Made by a program: the position numbers and the translations under genes. 40,254 bases of DNA from the NCBI GenBank assembly GCA_023434365.1, contig JAEYSV010000027.1, forward strand, positions 1-40,254. The letters run 5' to 3'. Positions 39,275 to 40,254 of the stretch are shown one piece after another. A model generated the notes under the pieces. That model was not told where the DNA came from, ran no database searches, and saw only the letters and a list, made by a program, of their open reading frames with translations. How positions within the stretch are numbered: position 1 is the first letter of the stretch; every line of letters begins with the position of its first letter. Source of the DNA: Bacillota bacterium (lineage in GTDB: Bacteria; Bacillota; Clostridia; Lachnospirales; Lachnospiraceae).

Positions 39275-40254
39275 TTACCCAAAATAACCAATTGGATGTG
39301 TCGTATGATCCTCTTTTGCATTCACAGAAGAGAGAATCTTATCACGGTACATAAGACCTCTTTGAACACTATAGAATCCAAATCTTCGCCTAATGGTATC
39401 TACTGCATCATCCAATTTCATCTGTTTTTCTCTTTGCTCTACACTTGAAAATAAATCTATCTGTTCCCAATAATTGTCGTTGACAAGATCTGCTCCTCGG
39501 ACTCCTACACTTCTGATTGGTTTTCGCCAGTCGTAATTTTCTATGAATATCCGATACGCTTCGCTTGCAATCTCACCAGTAATACTCGTGGCATGATCAA
39601 TCTTATGCTGTCTGGTAAATGAATAAAGCTCATTATCCCTCACACTTATTTCAATCACCCTGCACTTAAACCCATTTTCTCGAAGCCTTGCGGATACGCT
39701 CTCTGCTAAAATATAAAGAACAATTTTTACATCCTCATCAGTCTCTAAATCCCTTGGTGTCGTAGTACTATTTCCAATAGACTTTATTGGTGCATGTGTA
39801 TGTTCCATTTTTACCGGTGAGTCATCATAGCCATTCGCAAATGCCCAGAGAATACCACCCATCTTGCCAAGCTGTGACATTAACAAATGTTCGTCTGTTT
39901 GTGCTAAGTCTCCAATTGTCTTGATTCCAAATCGAGCTAACTTCTGATTGGTACTCCGTCCTACATATAAAAGATCAGATGCAGGAAGTTCCCAAGCTTT
40001 GCTCTTGAATTCATCTTCATACATAGTTGTAATGGCATCTGGTTTCTTATAATCAGAACCAAGTTTGGCGAAAATCTTATTAAAAGATACTCCTATACTG
40101 ACGGTTATACCCAACTCTGATTTCATCCGAGTGCTAATTTCCATTGCAATCTTGTAACCATCACCTTTTAAAGTACTACTGGCAGTTACATCTAACCACG
40201 ATTCATCCACTCCATACGGCTCTTGAAGATCAGTATAATCTCCATATATCTCAT
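39275..40254 (-). CDS. Y-family DNA polymerase (DinB/UmuC type), N-terminus beyond window
   Basis: The C-terminal part of a translesion polymerase; the frame runs open to the window edge, with residues EPYGVDESWLDVT containing the catalytic Asp-Glu pair (xDE) of the palm. After it come SIGVSFNKIFAKLGSDYKKP (family block), a thumb with the HhH region (FGIKTIGDLAQ), and the little-finger domain with PIRSVGVRGADLV. The missing N-terminus (about 90-100 residues) lies right of 40254. A LexA-DNA-binding-domain gene follows after 16 bp. Such a polymerase pair on mobile elements is common and gives damage tolerance or mutagenesis. Confidence 0.92.
   Translation of the reverse strand, partial: EIYGDYTDLQEPYGVDESWLDVTASSTLKGDGYKIAMEISTRMKSELGITVSIGVSFNKIFAKLGSDYKKPDAITTMYEDEFKSKAWELPASDLLYVGRSTNQKLARFGIKTIGDLAQTDEHLLMSQLGKMGGILWAFANGYDDSPVKMEHTHAPIKSIGNSTTTPRDLETDEDVKIVLYILAESVSARLRENGFKCRVIEISVRDNELYSFTRQHKIDHATSITGEIASEAYRIFIENYDWRKPIRSVGVRGADLVNDNYWEQIDLFSSVEQREKQMKLDDAVDTIRRRFGFYSVQRGLMYRDKILSSVNAKEDHTTHPIGYFG

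Larger units (their letters stand above)
30749..40254. mobile_element. Integrative mobile element, integrase-proximal end (right end outside window)
   Basis: A Tn916-type tyrosine integrase at the left boundary is followed by a small DNA-binding protein, an excisionase-like gene, a MazF-like toxin, recombinase-like proteins, four XRE regulators, a LexA-type protein and a Y-family polymerase. This is typical of the regulatory arm of an integrative conjugative element or prophage. No conjugation, capsid or terminase gene is visible, so the kind of element is undecided. The exact left boundary is somewhere between 30296 and 30749. Confidence 0.8.

Noticed and set aside
1..40254. CRISPR array, tRNA or rRNA genes
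   Set aside because: No regularly spaced repeats and no cloverleaf or rRNA-like segments were recognised by eye; a tRNAscan run would settle tRNAs.
39000..40254. SOS box (GAAC-N4-GTTC) for the polymerase cassette
   Set aside because: Not found in the visible part; the polymerase promoter is outside the window.

Overview
The window reads as a low-GC, Gram-positive clostridial chromosome, most likely from the Lachnospiraceae. The signs are AT-rich intergenic DNA, AGGAGG-type ribosome binding sites, sigma-A promoters of TTGACT/TTGTTT-N17-TATAAT form, a cdaA/cdaR locus, a teichoic-acid-type ABC exporter and a VanG-type cluster. A GH113-like mannanase hints at a plant-polysaccharide user. Species cannot be proved from this window; it resembles Lachnoclostridium phytofermentans-type genomes.

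Layout, almost all on the minus strand. (1) 157-1680: two-component polysaccharide/teichoic-acid ABC exporter with its own promoter and terminator. (2) 1809-6474: MoxR ATPase, DUF58 protein and membrane transglutaminase operon. Near-identical 126-bp intergenic repeats lie at 1-126 and 6621-6746, each abutting the U-tract of a terminator. (3) 6808-8478: leuA. Divergent from it is a plus-strand pair of unrecognised membrane proteins (8819-10278). (4) 10363-11328: GH113-like glycoside hydrolase. (5) 11428-15444: c-di-AMP operon: two membrane proteins, diadenylate cyclase CdaA, regulator CdaR and an HPr-like phosphocarrier. (6) 15719-16882: a stand-alone iron alcohol dehydrogenase.

(7) 17147-25020 is the most striking region: a phosphonate-to-surface-polymer operon. 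In transcription order it encodes a CDP-glycerol glycerophosphotransferase-family enzyme, two tandem membrane-anchored GT2 paralogues, phosphonopyruvate decarboxylase, a LicC/PntC-like CTP transferase, a fused cytidylyltransferase-PEP mutase and a phosphonoacetaldehyde-reductase-like dehydrogenase. Together these would convert PEP to phosphonopyruvate, phosphonoacetaldehyde and 2-hydroxyethylphosphonate, activate the product as a CDP derivative and transfer it to a cell-envelope glycan. The polymer and the final linkage are inference.

(8) 25299-30295: a VanG-type glycopeptide-resistance cluster. It has D-Ala-D-Ser ligase, a serine-racemase-like soluble VanT, VanXY, VanR and VanS, with the regulators downstream of the structural genes. 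Tandem TCGTA direct repeats resembling VanR sites lie in front of the ligase, and a terminator-like hairpin sits in its leader.

(9) About 30.7 kb to the right edge: one end of an integrative mobile element. It carries a Tn916-type tyrosine integrase behind a ribbon-helix-helix gene, an excisionase-like protein, a MazF-like toxin, two serine-recombinase-like proteins that have lost catalytic arginines, several XRE regulators, a zinc-finger protein, a candidate structured RNA, a LexA DNA-binding-domain-only protein and a Y-family DNA polymerase that runs off the window. No tRNA, rRNA or CRISPR array was recognised.
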